Source: CAWCBH01 sp963793785
GTDB lineage: Bacteria; Actinomycetota; Thermoleophilia; Solirubrobacterales; 70-9
Assembly (NCBI GenBank): GCA_963793785.1
Contig: CAWCBH010000003.1
Location: forward strand, 930,001-994,000
Reading direction: 5' to 3'
Length of the DNA stretch: 64,000 nucleotides
Made by a program: the position numbers and the translations under genes. Positions within the stretch are counted from its first letter, which is position 1. Every line of letters begins with the position of its first letter. This document shows, in pieces, positions 14,666-23,392 of the stretch. The notes beneath the pieces are model-generated. The model searched no databases and was not told where the DNA came from. It was given only the letters and a program-made list of their open reading frames with translations.

Positions 14666-15304
14666 GTGGACGTCCGCATGCTGACCGTCGGACCGGTGGC
14701 CGAGAACTGCTTCCTCTTTCGCCGCGACGATGCCGAGACGGCGCTGATCGTCGATCCCGGCGAGGAGGCACCGCGGATCCTGAAGCTGGTCGAGGAGCTG
14801 GGCGTGAAGGTGGAGGCGATCCTCCTCACCCATTGCCACTTCGACCACATCGGCGCCGTCTCCCCGGTCGCCGCCGCGACCGGGGCGCCCGTTTACTGCC
14901 CGCAGATCGAGGTGCCCGTGCTGGCCGACATCATGGCCTTCGTCCCCTGGCCGGGGTTCGGGCCCTATGAGAGCTACGACGCCGACGAGACCGTTTCCGG
15001 CGGCGAGACCCTGCAACTCGCGGGTCTCGAGCTGGAGGTGATCTTCACCCCCGGCCACAGCCCCGGGCACGTGACCTACTCGGTCCGCGACGAGGCGGCG
15101 ATCTTCTCCGGCGACGTCCTCTTCCAGGGCTCTGTCGGGCGCACCGACTTGCCGGGAGGGGACTGGGGGACGCTGCTGGAGTCGATCCGCACCTTGGTCG
15201 ACGGCCATCCGCCCGAGACCACCGTCTATCCGGGCCACATGGGGATCACCACGCTCGAGGCCGAGCGGGCGTCGAACCCGTTCCTGGCCGAGCTGGCGCG
15301 CTGA
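14666..15304 (+). CDS. MBL-fold metallohydrolase, glyoxalase II-like
   Basis: A 212-residue metallo-beta-lactamase-fold hydrolase. THCHFDHIGA is the metal-binding HxHxDH motif, HSPGHVTY supplies the third His, FSGDVLFQGSVGRTD the bridging Asp, and PGHMG the last His. This matches YcbL-type glyoxalase II-like hydrolases that cleave thioesters such as S-lactoylglutathione or mycothiol adducts. The same gene family sits immediately upstream of hisS in M. tuberculosis (Rv2581c). I use the GTG at 14666, one base after the previous stop; MDVRMLTVGPVAENC is the usual family start. Confidence 0.88.
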   Translation: MDVRMLTVGPVAENCFLFRRDDAETALIVDPGEEAPRILKLVEELGVKVEAILLTHCHFDHIGAVSPVAAATGAPVYCPQIEVPVLADIMAFVPWPGFGPYESYDADETVSGGETLQLAGLELEVIFTPGHSPGHVTYSVRDEAAIFSGDVLFQGSVGRTDLPGGDWGTLLESIRTLVDGHPPETTVYPGHMGITTLEAERASNPFLAELAR

Positions 15305-15337
15305 GCGGCTCACCGTATGGGTAAGGTCGCGCCAGCG

Positions 15338-16570
15338 ATGGCCGGCAAGCTCCAGGCACCCCGAGGGACCTTCGACGTCCTCCCGGATCAGTCCGCCGAT
15401 CGCGCACGGGTCTATGTCACCGCGGCGGCGATCCTGGAGCGGGCAGGCTACGGGCGGATCGAGACCCCGGTGTTCGAGGACACCGAGCTGTTCGCGCGCG
15501 GGGTGGGGGAGACGACCGACATCGTCCAGAAGGAGATGTTCAGCTTCGAGGACCTCGGCGGGCGCAGCATGACCTTGCGCCCCGAGGCGACGGCGCCGAT
15601 CTGCCGCGCCTACATCGAGCACGGCATGCAGAAGCTGGCCCAGCCGGTGAAGCTCTGGTCCTGGGGTCCCTACTTTCGCTACGAGGCGCCGCAGGCGGGG
15701 CGCTACCGGCAGTTTCACCAGGTGGACGTCGAGGCGCTCGGCTCGGACTCGCCGCTTGTCGATGCCGAGGCGGTGATGCTCCTCGACGACCTCCTCCGCG
15801 AGCTCGGAGTTCCCGGCGTCACCCTTGCGCTCGGCAGCCTCGGATCCGCCGAGACGCGCGCCACCCACCGCGACGAGCTGCAGGCCTACCTGAGGGCCCA
15901 CGAGGCCGAGCTCTCCGCGGACGTGCGGGAGCGCATCGACACCAACCCGTTGCGGGCGTTCGACTCCAAGGACGAGCGGACGCGGACCGTGATGGCGGAG
16001 GCGCCGAAGCTGATGGACAGGCTCGACGGCGCCGACGCCGAGCACTTCGCGGAGGTCAGGTCGCTGCTCGACACGGCGGGCGTCGAGTACGAGCTCGATC
16101 CGACCCTGGTCCGGGGCCTCGACTACTACACCCGCACCGTCTTCGCCTTCAAGTGCGAGGGGCTGGGCGCCCAGTCCGAGGTCGGTGGCGGTGGGCGCTA
16201 CGACGGCCTCGTCGAGCTGCTCGGCGGCCCGCCGACGCCGGCGGTCGGCTGGGCCGCGGGGATCGAGCGAATCCTGCTCGCGATCGGCGAGTCGGACCGC
16301 TCGCCGGCCCGGGACGTCTTCGTCGCCGTGGCCGACGCTTCCGAGCGCCAGCGCGGTCTGACTCTGGTCACCGAGCTGCGCAAGTCGGGCTTCTCGGCCG
16401 AGCTCGACCTGGCCGGGCGGAGCATGAAGGGGCAGCTCAAGCAGGCCGACCGGATCGGCGCCCGGCACACCGTGATCCTCGAGTCCGACGGCTCGGCCCA
16501 GCTTCGCGACATGCAATCGGGCGAGCAGCGACCGGCCGACCTGACGAAGCTGGCGGAGGAATTGCGGTGA
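15338..16570 (+). CDS. hisS: Histidyl-tRNA synthetase
   Basis: Class II aminoacyl-tRNA synthetase that charges tRNA-His. Motif 1 begins near LQAPRGTFDVLP, motif 2 is RYEAPQAGRYRQFHQ, the histidine-specific loop reads LVRGLDYYTRTVF, VGGGGRYDGLV is the substrate loop, and motif 3 is GWAAGIERIL. The C-terminal anticodon-binding domain follows (about residues 320-410). The ATG at 15338 gives the standard N-terminus; an in-frame ATG at 15317 would add seven residues. The stop overlaps the aspS start (GTGA), so hisS and aspS are coupled. Confidence 0.95.
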   Translation: MAGKLQAPRGTFDVLPDQSADRARVYVTAAAILERAGYGRIETPVFEDTELFARGVGETTDIVQKEMFSFEDLGGRSMTLRPEATAPICRAYIEHGMQKLAQPVKLWSWGPYFRYEAPQAGRYRQFHQVDVEALGSDSPLVDAEAVMLLDDLLRELGVPGVTLALGSLGSAETRATHRDELQAYLRAHEAELSADVRERIDTNPLRAFDSKDERTRTVMAEAPKLMDRLDGADAEHFAEVRSLLDTAGVEYELDPTLVRGLDYYTRTVFAFKCEGLGAQSEVGGGGRYDGLVELLGGPPTPAVGWAAGIERILLAIGESDRSPARDVFVAVADASERQRGLTLVTELRKSGFSAELDLAGRSMKGQLKQADRIGARHTVILESDGSAQLRDMQSGEQRPADLTKLAEELR

Positions 16571-18363
16571 TCGACCAGATACCTGCTCCGCGGCCGAACA
16601 CCTACCGCGACACCTGGTGCGGGCAGGTGCTCGAGGACCGAGTCGGGTCGGAGGCACGGGTCGCCGGCTGGGTGCACCGGCGCCGCGACCACGGCGGGCT
16701 TATCTTCATCGACCTCCGCGACCGCACCGGCCTGGTGCAGCTGGTCTTCAACCCCGACGAGGCGGGCGGCGCCCACGAGCTGGCCCACCGCCTCCGCGCC
16801 GAGCACGTGCTCAGCGCCGGTGGCAGCGTCGTCCGCCGTTCCGAGGACACGGTCAACCGCGAGCTGCCGACGGGCGAGTTCGAGCTCCGCGTAGCCGAGG
16901 CCGAGCTGCTGGCAGATTCCGAGACGCCGCCGTTTGAGATCGAGGGCTTTCACGGCGAGGTCGGCGAGGACGCCAGGCTTCGCTACCGCTACCTGGACCT
17001 GCGCCGGGAGCGGATGCGCGACGCGCTCCTCCTCCGCCACGAGGTGACGACCGCGATTCGCGAGTACCTTGGCGGCGAGGGCTTCAAGGAGATCGAGACC
17101 CCGGTACTGACCCGGTCGACGCCGGAGGGCGCCCGCGACTTCCTCGTTCCCAGCCGCCTCCAGCAGGGGTCGTTTTACGCCCTGCCGCAGTCGCCGCAGC
17201 TGTTCAAGCAGCTGCTGATGGTCGCCGGCTTCGAGCGCTACTTCCAGATCGCCCGCTGCTTTCGCGACGAGGACCTGCGCGCCGACCGCCAGCCCGACTT
17301 CACCCAGCTCGATCTGGAGATGTCGTTCGTCGAGGTCGACGACGTGATCGAGCTCAACGAGCGGCTGATCGCCAACGTTCTCGGCCGCATGGGGGTCGAA
17401 GTCGCGCCGCCCTTCCCGCGCCTGCCCTACGACGAGGCGATGGCCCGCTTCGGCTCCGACAAGCCCGACACCCGCTTCGGACTCGAGATCGCCGACCTCA
17501 CCGACCTCTTGCGTGAGACCGAGTTCAACGCCTTCCGCTCGGTGATCGAGGACGGCGGGGTCGTCCGCGGCTTCAACGCCGGCCGCAGGGAGCTCTCTCG
17601 CGCCGAGCTCGACGGTCTGATCGAGGAGGCGAAGGAGCTCGGCGCCAAGGGACTCGTCTGGGCGTTTCGGGAGGGAGACGGCTGGCGGGCGCCGATCGCG
17701 AAGTTCCTCTCCGCCTCGGAGCTGGCAGCGCTGAACGACCGCCTCGGCGCCGCCGAGGGAGAGCTGATGCTGGTCGCCGCCGACAAGCCCGCCCGCGTGG
17801 CGGCGATCCTCGGCGGCCTGCGCCAGCGGCTCGGCCACCGCTGGGGCCTGATCGACGCGAGCGCGCAGGAGCTGACCTGGATCGTCGACTGGCCGCTGCT
17901 GGGATGGAGCGAGGAGGAAGGCCGCTGGGACCCGCTCCACCATCCGTTCACCTCCCCTGCCGGGGAGCTCGACCCGGATCGCCTCGGTGAGGCGCGCGCG
18001 CTCGCCTACGACATCGTCTGGAACGGCGTCGAGCTGGGCGGCGGCTCGATCAGGATCAGCCGACCCGAGGTGCAGAGCGCAGTCTTCGAGGCGCTGGGGA
18101 TCGGGGCCGCGGAGGCCGAGGAGCGGTTCGGGTTCCTGCTCGAGGCGCTGCGCTTCGGCGCCCCGCCCCATGGAGGCATCGCCTACGGCCTCGATCGCTG
18201 GGTCGCGCTGCTGCACGGCACCGACTCGATCCGCGACGTGATCGCCTTCCCCAAGACCGCCTCCGGCGGCGATCCGCTGACCGCGGCTCCGGCGCCCGTC
18301 GAGGAGCGCCAGCTGCGCGAGCTCGGCATCTCGCTGCGGGCGCCGCGCCCGCCGGGCCGATGA
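16567..18363 (+). CDS. aspS: Aspartyl-tRNA synthetase
   Basis: A 598-residue bacterial-type AspRS. The N-terminal OB fold has VAGWVHRRRDHGG and FIDLRDRTG; motif 2 is FRDEDLRADRQPDF, and motif 3 is GIAYGLDRWV. The bacterial GAD insertion domain lies between about residues 290 and 420. The His in RRDHGG is the residue seen in several non-discriminating AspRS enzymes that also make Asp-tRNA-Asn for GatCAB; discriminating ones often have Leu there. The second marker position is not clear-cut (RRSEDTVN), so specificity is open. Start GTG 16567 overlaps hisS. Confidence 0.95.
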   Translation: MIDQIPAPRPNTYRDTWCGQVLEDRVGSEARVAGWVHRRRDHGGLIFIDLRDRTGLVQLVFNPDEAGGAHELAHRLRAEHVLSAGGSVVRRSEDTVNRELPTGEFELRVAEAELLADSETPPFEIEGFHGEVGEDARLRYRYLDLRRERMRDALLLRHEVTTAIREYLGGEGFKEIETPVLTRSTPEGARDFLVPSRLQQGSFYALPQSPQLFKQLLMVAGFERYFQIARCFRDEDLRADRQPDFTQLDLEMSFVEVDDVIELNERLIANVLGRMGVEVAPPFPRLPYDEAMARFGSDKPDTRFGLEIADLTDLLRETEFNAFRSVIEDGGVVRGFNAGRRELSRAELDGLIEEAKELGAKGLVWAFREGDGWRAPIAKFLSASELAALNDRLGAAEGELMLVAADKPARVAAILGGLRQRLGHRWGLIDASAQELTWIVDWPLLGWSEEEGRWDPLHHPFTSPAGELDPDRLGEARALAYDIVWNGVELGGGSIRISRPEVQSAVFEALGIGAAEAEERFGFLLEALRFGAPPHGGIAYGLDRWVALLHGTDSIRDVIAFPKTASGGDPLTAAPAPVEERQLRELGISLRAPRPPGR

Positions 18364-18629
18364 GCCTGCGCGATCGGCTGCGCCGCGGCGGCGCGCAACG
18401 CGAGCCGATCCATGTCGGCGACCCCCGCTTCGACGAATGGGAGGTGGTGCGGGATTTCGACGACCTGGCGACCGCCCAGGCCTTCGAGCAGACGCTGCGG
18501 GAGGCCGGCATCGAGGCGGCGATCACCTCCGACTGGCCGCTGGACCGCTTCGACCGCGGCGACATCGCCCTGCGGGTGCCGGCCGGCAGCTGGGGCGACG
18601 CCGAGGCGCTGCTCTCGAACCTCGATTGA
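18360..18629 (+). CDS. Small DUF2007-like protein
   Basis: An 89-residue protein with a ferredoxin-like (betaalphabeta) pattern: EWEVVRDFDDLATAQAFEQTLREAG, then the strand IEAAITSDW, and DIALRVPAGSWGDAEALL. This resembles the DUF2007 putative signal-transducing family (residues G-I-x-A at the end of the helix, V-P-x-x in the last strand). Function is unknown. It is coupled to aspS by an ATGA overlap and is the last protein gene before the candidate 6S RNA. Confidence 0.65.
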   Translation: MSLRDRLRRGGAQREPIHVGDPRFDEWEVVRDFDDLATAQAFEQTLREAGIEAAITSDWPLDRFDRGDIALRVPAGSWGDAEALLSNLD

Positions 18630-18649
18630 CCTCGATCCGCGGGCGGGCT

Positions 18650-18803
18650 GGTGCTACCGTTGCCTCGAGGCTCGAGTCCGTACGCGAGCCGCCTCATACT
18701 TGACCCAACACAAGCGGCTCGGGAGCCACCGTTCCGCGGCCCCGTGGGGTCGTGGACAGGCACCCACCTTCTATGAAGGGATCAAAGCCGGGGGCGGTAG
18801 CGG
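18650..18803 (+). ncRNA. ssrS: Candidate 6S RNA
   Basis: The 190-base gap after the aspS operon folds as a long closed rod. The terminal stem pairs GCTACCG (18653-18659) with CGGTAGC (18795-18801). An internal arm pairs CGAGCCGC (18685-18692) with GCGGCTCG (18714-18721), and near the 3' side CCTTC/GAAGG (18767-18771, 18775-18779) makes a small hairpin within a CACCTTCTATGAAGGG context like the 3' arm of E. coli 6S RNA. In Bacillus subtilis a 6S RNA gene is also next to aspS. 6S RNA mimics an open promoter and binds the housekeeping RNA polymerase. An alternative is a long leader regulating mnmA. Confidence 0.55.
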
Positions 18804-18821
18804 CGGACTGGGGCCTTGTTG

Positions 18822-20264
18822 ATGAGTGACGCGTTCGAGCACTTCCTCGCCGACTCCTCGCGACGCGGACCGCCGCCTGCGGGCGCCTTCACGGGTGCCG
18901 CCGGGGGCGCGGCCTGCGGGGACCTGGCGCGGATCTCGCTGACCGTCGAAGCCGGGCGGGTGACCGCGGTCAGCTTCGACTCCGAGGGCTGCGGCGCCAC
19001 CCGCGCCGCCTGCGCGGCGGCAGCGGAGCGAGCCGCAGCTGCGCCGGTGCTCGCAGCGGCGCAGATCGGCGCCGCCGAGCTCGATGCCGCGCTGGGAGGC
19101 CTTTCCGCCGCCCGGGCCCACGGGCCCCAGCTCGCGGCCGACGCGCTGCACAGGGCGCTCGCGGCGGCCGCCGGCTCCGATCGCCGCCTCGCCGAGGATT
19201 CGCCGGGGCGGGTCCTGGTCGCGATGTCAGGCGGAGTCGACAGCGCCGTGGCGGCGCTGATGGAGCGCGAGCGGGGGGCGGAGGTGGTGGCGGTGACCGT
19301 GAAGCTGTGGACCGACCCGCGGACCGACGGCGCCAAGGCCTGCTGCTCGCCGGAGGCGGTGCTCGGAGCGCGCCGCCTTGCCCACCGGCTCGGAATCCCG
19401 CATCTGACCCTCGATCTCGAGGATGTGTTCCGGCGCCGCGTGGTCGGCCAGTTCGTCGCCGGCTACGCCGCCGGGAGGACCCCCAACCCCTGCGTCCTCT
19501 GCAACGGCGAGGTGCGGATCGCCGCGATGGCGGACCTCGCGGAGCGGCTCGGCGCCGCCTGCCTGGTCACCGGCCACTACGCCCGCGTCGTCGACGACGG
19601 CGCCGGACCCCTGCTGACCGCGGCATCCGACCCGGCCAAGGACCAGAGCTACATGCTGGCGGCGCTGGCGCCGCCGCTGCTCGGTCGGCTGCGATTCCCG
19701 CTCGCCGATCTCCGCAAGAGCGAAGTGCGCGAGATCGCCGCCCGCCACGGCTTGGAGGTGGCCCGCAAGCCCGAGAGCCAGGATCTCTGCTTCCTCGCCG
19801 GGCAGGGTAAGCGCGAGTTCCTGCGCCGCCACGGCGGCCTGCACGACCGCGGCGGCGAGATCGTCGACCGCGACGGCGAGCGCCTGGGCCGCCACCGCGG
19901 CCATCACCACTTCACCGTCGGCCAGCGCCGTGGCCTCGGCGTCGCCTCCGAGCGGCCCCTCTACGTCCTCGCCACCGACGCCCGGTCCAACCGGGTCACG
20001 ATCGGCGCCCGCGCCGAGCTGGAGGCGCGGGAGGTGCGGGTCCGCGATGCCGTCCTGCATCGTCCCGGCGACACGGTCGACGCGGTACGGCTCCGCTACC
20101 ACTCTGCATCGGTGCCGGCGTCTGTGCCGGCGGCGAACGGCGCCGGCCGCTACGACCGGCTGCGGCTGGAGCTGCACGAGCCCTTCGCAGGGCCGGCTCC
20201 CGGCCAGACCGCGGTCCTGCTCGCCGGCGCGGCGATCGTCGGCCACGGCACGATCGTCGCCTGA
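18822..20264 (+). CDS. mnmA: tRNA 2-thiouridylase MnmA with N-terminal NifU/IscU-like domain
   Basis: A 480-residue fusion. Residues 1-125 resemble the NifU/IscU scaffold: CGD at Cys32 and GCGAT at Cys57 match the first two scaffold cysteines, but the third (usually HC near residue 100) is HG here. From about residue 130 it is MnmA: PP-loop AMSGGVDSA near 134, NPCVLCN (Cys224, Cys227) and ESQDLC (Cys323), and later the GQRRGLGV segment. MnmA thiolates U34 of Lys/Glu/Gln tRNAs. The NPCxxCN plus Cys323 set matches the three-cysteine, Fe-S-type MnmA. I start at ATG 18822; two in-frame TTG codons lie just before. The domain pairing suggests built-in sulfur or Fe-S delivery. Confidence 0.92.
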   Translation: MSDAFEHFLADSSRRGPPPAGAFTGAAGGAACGDLARISLTVEAGRVTAVSFDSEGCGATRAACAAAAERAAAAPVLAAAQIGAAELDAALGGLSAARAHGPQLAADALHRALAAAAGSDRRLAEDSPGRVLVAMSGGVDSAVAALMERERGAEVVAVTVKLWTDPRTDGAKACCSPEAVLGARRLAHRLGIPHLTLDLEDVFRRRVVGQFVAGYAAGRTPNPCVLCNGEVRIAAMADLAERLGAACLVTGHYARVVDDGAGPLLTAASDPAKDQSYMLAALAPPLLGRLRFPLADLRKSEVREIAARHGLEVARKPESQDLCFLAGQGKREFLRRHGGLHDRGGEIVDRDGERLGRHRGHHHFTVGQRRGLGVASERPLYVLATDARSNRVTIGARAELEAREVRVRDAVLHRPGDTVDAVRLRYHSASVPASVPAANGAGRYDRLRLELHEPFAGPAPGQTAVLLAGAAIVGHGTIVA

Positions 20265-20285
20265 TCGGCTTAGTCTCTGGCGCTG

Positions 20286-22982
20286 ATGAAGGCGCAGGAG
20301 ATACGGGAGCGATACCTCTCCTTCTTTGAGGAGCGGGACCACCTCGTGGTTCCCTCCGCTTCGCTGATCCCCGCTCCCGAGGACACCTCGACCCTGCTGA
20401 CGGTCGCCGGGATGCAGCCCTTCAAGCCCTACCTGCGCGGCGACGAGAAACCGCCGCACCCGCGGATCGCCGACGTCCAGAAGTGCTTCCGCACCCCCGA
20501 CATCGAGGAGGTCGGCAACACCCGCCGCCACCTGACCTTCTTCGAGATGCTCGGCAACTGGAGCTTCGGCGACTACTTCAAGGCGGAGTCGATCGCCTGG
20601 GGCTGGGAGCTCTCGACCGAGGTCTTCGGCTTCGCGCCGGAGCAGATCTGGATCACCGTCTTCGGCGGCGACGACGAGCTCGGGCTGGGTCCCGACACCG
20701 AAGCGATCGAGATCTGGAAGCAGCAGGGCGTCCCCGAGGAGCGGATCGTCCTCCTGCCCCGCTCGGAGAACTTCTGGCAGGCGGGGCCGACCGGCCCCTG
20801 TGGGCCCTGCTCGGAGCTCTACCTCGATCGCGGCGAGCGCTACGGCGGCGCCGACGAGCGCCCCGGCGACGACACCGATCGCTACCTCGAGTACTGGAAC
20901 CACGTCTTCATGACCTACGAGCTGCACGAGGACGGCTCGCTGACGCCGCTGCCGCAGAGCAACATCGACACCGGGCTGGGGCTCGAGCGGATGGCGGTCC
21001 TTCAGCAGGGAGTCGACTCGGTCTTCGAGACCGATCTCTTCCGGCCCCTCGTCGAGCTGGCGGAGGAGCTCTCGGGCCGCGGCTATGACGACGATGAGGC
21101 GACGACGCGGGCGATGCGGATCATCGCCGACCACTCGCGAGGGATGACCTTCCTGCTCGCCGACGGGGTGGTGCCGTCGAACGAGGAGCGCGGATACATC
21201 CTCCGCCGGATCATGCGGCGGGCGATCCAGAAGGGGCGGGCGCTGGGGCTCGAGGCACCCTGGCTGGGACGCTTTGCGGAGCGCACGATCGAGTCGATGG
21301 GCGACACCTACCCCGAGCTGGTCGCCGAGCGCGAGACGATTCTCGGCTGGGTGTCCGACGAGGAGGAGGCCTTCGGCCGCACCCTGGACCGCGGCACCGA
21401 GCTGCTGGCGCGGCTGATCGCCGAGGCGAAGGGGACCGAGACCTCCTGGGTCGCCGCCGAGGAGGCCTTCAAGCTCCACGACACCTTCGGCTTCCCCTAC
21501 GACCTGACCCGGGAGCTGCTCGCCGAGCAGGGACTGTCGGTCGACGACCAGGGCTTCGAGGAGCTGATGGAAGAGCAGCGGGCGCGGGCTCGGATGGGGA
21601 TCGCCTCTGCACACGGCTCCGAGGATCGCCACGGCAAGGTGATCGCCTTCGCCTCGCAGGCGCCGCCGACGCGGTTCATCGGCTACGAGACGCTGCGGAC
21701 GACGACCGGCCTGGCGGCGGTCGAGGCCGACGACGGCCGGGCCCTCGTCAAGCTCGAGGAGAGTCCCTTCTATGCCGAAGGCGGCGGCCAGATCGCCGAC
21801 TCGGGCAACCTGCGCTGGCAGGGGGGAGAGGCCCGGGTCCGCGACGTCTACAGGGTCGGCGAGGACCAGGCAGTTGAGATACAGCCGGCCGCGTCCTCGC
21901 AGGGAGCGTCAGCGACCGATGATCCGAGCTCTGCTCGGATTCGTCCGGGCGCGGCCGGGTGGCCGCAGGGATCACTCCCGACAGCCGGCACCGCCGTCGA
22001 GGCCGAGGTCGATCGCGTGACGCGGCACGCGACGATGCGAAACCACACCGCGACCCACCTGCTCCACGCGGCGCTGCGGGAGCGCCTCGGGACCCATGTC
22101 CGCCAGGCCGGGTCGGCGGTGCGGCCCGACAAGCTGCGCTTCGACTTCACCCACGGCCATGCCGTGGGCGCCGACGAGCTAGGTCAGATCGAGGACCTTG
22201 TCAACGGCTGGATCAAGCAGAGCCGCCCGGTGCGCTGGCTGCAGATGGAGCGCTCCGAGGCCGAGCGGCTGGGGGCGATGGCGCTGTTCGGGGAGAAGTA
22301 CGGCGACTGGGTTCGAGTCGTGGAGGTGGAGGGAGTGTCGCGCGAGCTCTGCGGCGGCACCCACGTCGCCAACACCGCCGAGGTCGGGATCTTCAAGCTC
22401 GTATCCGAGGGCTCCAGCGCCGCCAACGTGCGGCGCGTGGAGGCGCTGACCGGACCGGCGGCGATCGACTGGTACAGGGAGCGCGCCGAGGAGCTGAGCG
22501 AGGTCGGGGAGGTGCTCGGGTCGCCGCAGGACCCGCTCGGCGGGGCCCACCGTGCCGCCGAGCACCTTCAGGCCGCAAGCGAAGGAGCCCGCTCCGCCCA
22601 GCGCGAGCAGCTCTCCGAGGAGGCCGAGCGCCTGGCCGCGACGGCGGACGAAGTCGCCGGCCTGAAGCTGATCGTCGGTACCAGCCAGGGGGATCAGCGA
22701 ACCCTGCTCGAGCTCGCCAACCGCCTCCAGTCCTCGCTCGGGGAGACCGCGATCGTCCTCGGCGCCGCCGAGGCGGGCAAGGTCGCCCTGGTGGCCCTGT
22801 TCAGCCGTCAGGCAGTCGATCGCGACCTCTCCGCTGCGGAGGTGGTGCGCGAGGCGGCGGCGATCGTCGGCGGCGGTGGTGGGGGACGCGACGACATGGC
22901 GCAGGCCGGGGGCAGCGATCCCGCCAAGCTCGACGATGCGCTTGGCAGCGCCCGCCAGGCGATCGATCGGGCGCTGTCCTAG
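20286..22982 (+). CDS. alaS: Alanyl-tRNA synthetase with an unusual insertion
   Basis: An 898-residue AlaRS. The class II catalytic core shows FFEMLGNWSFGDYFK and GPTGPCGPCSE, the editing domain has RNHTATHLLHAAL (HxxxH) and CGGTHV, and the C-terminal DHHA1-type domain has GGGGGGRDDMAQAGG. Between the editing beta-barrel strand AVEIQPA and TAVEAEVDR lies an extra run of about 30 residues, low in conserved positions and encoded by two back-to-back DNA hairpins (see the repeat feature). The frame stays open through it. alaS follows mnmA and precedes ruvX, as in other Actinobacteria. Confidence 0.95.
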   Translation: MKAQEIRERYLSFFEERDHLVVPSASLIPAPEDTSTLLTVAGMQPFKPYLRGDEKPPHPRIADVQKCFRTPDIEEVGNTRRHLTFFEMLGNWSFGDYFKAESIAWGWELSTEVFGFAPEQIWITVFGGDDELGLGPDTEAIEIWKQQGVPEERIVLLPRSENFWQAGPTGPCGPCSELYLDRGERYGGADERPGDDTDRYLEYWNHVFMTYELHEDGSLTPLPQSNIDTGLGLERMAVLQQGVDSVFETDLFRPLVELAEELSGRGYDDDEATTRAMRIIADHSRGMTFLLADGVVPSNEERGYILRRIMRRAIQKGRALGLEAPWLGRFAERTIESMGDTYPELVAERETILGWVSDEEEAFGRTLDRGTELLARLIAEAKGTETSWVAAEEAFKLHDTFGFPYDLTRELLAEQGLSVDDQGFEELMEEQRARARMGIASAHGSEDRHGKVIAFASQAPPTRFIGYETLRTTTGLAAVEADDGRALVKLEESPFYAEGGGQIADSGNLRWQGGEARVRDVYRVGEDQAVEIQPAASSQGASATDDPSSARIRPGAAGWPQGSLPTAGTAVEAEVDRVTRHATMRNHTATHLLHAALRERLGTHVRQAGSAVRPDKLRFDFTHGHAVGADELGQIEDLVNGWIKQSRPVRWLQMERSEAERLGAMALFGEKYGDWVRVVEVEGVSRELCGGTHVANTAEVGIFKLVSEGSSAANVRRVEALTGPAAIDWYRERAEELSEVGEVLGSPQDPLGGAHRAAEHLQAASEGARSAQREQLSEEAERLAATADEVAGLKLIVGTSQGDQRTLLELANRLQSSLGETAIVLGAAEAGKVALVALFSRQAVDRDLSAAEVVREAAAIVGGGGGGRDDMAQAGGSDPAKLDDALGSARQAIDRALS
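21922..21966. repeat. Two tandem palindromes inside alaS
   Basis: ATCCGAGC (21922-21929) faces GCTCGGAT (21933-21940) with loop TCT, and GCGGCC (21951-21956) faces GGCCGC (21961-21966) with loop GGGT. They encode part of a stretch of AlaRS absent from the usual domain. Such in-frame palindromes recall small mobile palindromic elements found in coding regions elsewhere, but no second copy is visible here. Confidence 0.45.
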
Positions 22983-22990
22983 CGACGCTG

Positions 22991-23392
22991 ATGCGGATCC
23001 TGGCCCTCGACTACGGCAGCGCCCGCGTGGGCTGCGCGCTCAGCGATCCCAGCGAAACGCTGGTGCGGCCGCTGGCGGCGATCGGCCCAGACCCCGAGGC
23101 GATCGCGAAGCTGGCGCGCGAGCACGAAGTGGAGCTGGTGATCGTGGGCCTGCCGCTGAACATGAACGGAAGCGAGGGGGGGCAGGCGCAGGAGACCCGG
23201 GCCTTCTGCGCCCAGCTCGAGTCCCGGCTCGAGGTCCCCATCGACACCTATGACGAGCGCCTGACGACGCGGATGGCGCAGGCGAGCCGCCGTGGCGGGG
23301 CGGAAGCCGACGAGGACTCGCTCGCCGCCGCCCACCTGCTGGAGGGGTATCTGGCCGAGCGCGGTCGGCCAGAGGGTCGCGATGAGCCCTGA
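22991..23392 (+). CDS. ruvX: Putative pre-16S rRNA nuclease RuvX/YqgF
   Basis: A 133-residue RNase H-fold protein. LALDYGSARVGCALSD holds the first acidic residue and the glycine turn, VGLPLNMNG the second strand, TYDERLTT the third acidic site, and DSLAAAHLLEGYL the last Asp. The family (YqgF) matures the 5' end of 16S rRNA in E. coli. ATG 22991 is used because a longer upstream extension has no family similarity. It overlaps mltG by 11 bases; the alaS-ruvX-mltG-aroE order matches Rv2555c-Rv2552c of M. tuberculosis. Confidence 0.92.
   Translation: MRILALDYGSARVGCALSDPSETLVRPLAAIGPDPEAIAKLAREHEVELVIVGLPLNMNGSEGGQAQETRAFCAQLESRLEVPIDTYDERLTTRMAQASRRGGAEADEDSLAAAHLLEGYLAERGRPEGRDEP

Noticed and set aside
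16198..18216. A 672-codon open frame antisense to aspS, and similar long antisense frames across alaS (19227-21632) and the aro genes (27050-29551)
   Set aside because: They mirror the codon structure of well-recognised genes in very high-GC DNA, are rich in Arg/Gly/Ala/Pro/Leu with no domain, and have no sensible starts. They are shadows.
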